From: Hominenteromicrobium mulieris | GTDB taxonomy: Bacteria > Bacillota > Clostridia > Oscillospirales > Acutalibacteraceae | NCBI GenBank assembly: GCA_021029595.1 | Contig: JAJJOY010000001.1 | Span: forward strand, 372,001-436,000 | Direction of reading: 5' to 3' | Length of the DNA: 64,000 bases | Part shown: piece by piece, positions 63,541 to 64,000 of the stretch | Position numbering within the stretch: the first letter of the stretch is position 1 | Layout: every line of letters begins with the position of its first letter | Notes under the pieces: generated by a model | Seen by the model: only the letters and a program-made list of their open reading frames with translations | The model's database searches: none | What the model was told of the DNA's origin: nothing | Translations under genes and position numbers: made by a program

Positions 63541-64000
63541 TTATTCCATGATCAGCTCTTTGTCCTCCGGCAGCGTAAACGGCACCGGCTTCGGCTCCGT
63601 CTGGTACCAATATGCCACAGACGTGTAATCGTCGTAGCGCGGGCCCGTCCAGCCGAGGTTATCAATCGTCATTTTAAAGTCCTCATCGAAATAAACCGGG
63701 TCTTTCACGTGCCAGCGGTACAGCATAAAGCGCTTTTGGTGGTTATACATTTCCTTCGTGTCGCCCAAAATCGCATACAAACCCGTATAAAGCCCGCTGA
63801 ACGTCTGGTAGCGGTTGAGGTAAATGTCATTGCCAAAGCCATACGAGCCGCCGAAGTAATCCTCCGTGCCCGTGTAGTTCATCGTGGGGTATGTGTCGCC
63901 GTCAATGTACATTTTGGCTTCACCCTCCACCCAGCAGGTGTTGTGCCCGTTCATGCCGGAAGCCAGCGTCACGCCCGCAAAGCAGCCCTTGCCGTGCACG
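63541..64000 (-). CDS. DUF2961/GH172 glycoside hydrolase, C-terminal part (runs off the window)
   Basis: At least 152 residues. The segments GHNTCWVEGEAKMYIDGD and NYTGTEDYFGGSYGFGND are diagnostic of DUF2961; the Glu in GTEDYF is the probable catalytic residue of GH172, whose characterised members act on difructose dianhydride or arabinofuranosides. RFMLYRWHVKDPVYFDED follows. The N-terminus and any signal peptide are beyond the window. Confidence 0.88.
   Translation of the reverse strand, partial: VHGKGCFAGVTLASGMNGHNTCWVEGEAKMYIDGDTYPTMNYTGTEDYFGGSYGFGNDIYLNRYQTFSGLYTGLYAILGDTKEMYNHQKRFMLYRWHVKDPVYFDEDFKMTIDNLGWTGPRYDDYTSVAYWYQTEPKPVPFTLPEDKELIME

Overview
The window looks like a chromosomal segment of a Gram-positive, gut-type Clostridia bacterium, most likely Oscillospiraceae/Ruminococcaceae-like. 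The evidence is the dnaG-rpoD pair, the hprK-php-murB-rapZ-whiA block, PyrR, BirA with BioY, Rrf2, a pst-pho operon, GluRS and GlnRS side by side, and strong AGGAGG-type ribosome sites. Base composition looks GC-rich overall (not computed), with AT-rich promoters. Most promoters are sigma-A type with 16-17 bp spacers and could be read directly. No phage, complete insertion sequence, CRISPR array or rRNA was seen.

Layout. 1-8.8 kb: the 5' end of rpoB with its own promoter, a lipoprotein, dnaG-rpoD-Rrf2 regulator, YigZ, L31, a VanY-like protein without its zinc ligands, and uraA behind a leader with an intrinsic terminator. 8.8-10.8 kb: upp and pyrR diverge from face-to-face promoters. 10.9-15.9 kb: a tightly coupled operon DUF951-prfA-(Sua5-CoaE fusion)-lytic transglycosylase-M18 peptidase. 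16-22.7 kb: birA-bioY, gltX-glnS, then an intact VanY-type carboxypeptidase diverging from a class I glutamine-amidotransferase-like hydrolase. 22.8-27.4 kb: tRNA-Pro, a lone type IV prepilin-like protein, a Na/Pi cotransporter, a DUF11 protein and a gene-poor stretch with a structured repeat. 27.4-31.1 kb: an RmlD-like reductase, a sugar kinase, three tRNAs (Trp, Asp, Thr) and pfkA. 31.2-40.2 kb: hprK-php-murB-rapZ-whiA-orf-dnaE. 40.3-43.7 kb: an ABC-F protein behind a leader-peptide attenuator, and a MATE exporter.

43.8-48.7 kb is the most distinctive region. Six overlapping genes encode a PqqD-type peptide-recognition protein, a 110-residue Cys-containing precursor candidate, a radical SAM/SPASM enzyme, an HPr-kinase-like ATPase, an S26-type signal peptidase homologue and an ABC exporter. 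This reads as a complete ribosomal-peptide maturation and export system that I cannot assign to a named class.

48.9-64 kb: an alpha-L-fucosidase with a barstar-like partner, the pstSCAB-phoU-phoB-phoR phosphate operon (its pstS is circularly permuted relative to the canonical protein and carries a frameshift), an ANT(6)-like nucleotidyltransferase, YmdB, a FakA/YloV-type protein, recG, a small membrane protein and the 3' end of a DUF2961/GH172 gene. The pst operon and the distant Na/Pi cotransporter share a near-identical upstream motif, so the window holds two parts of one probable Pho regulon.
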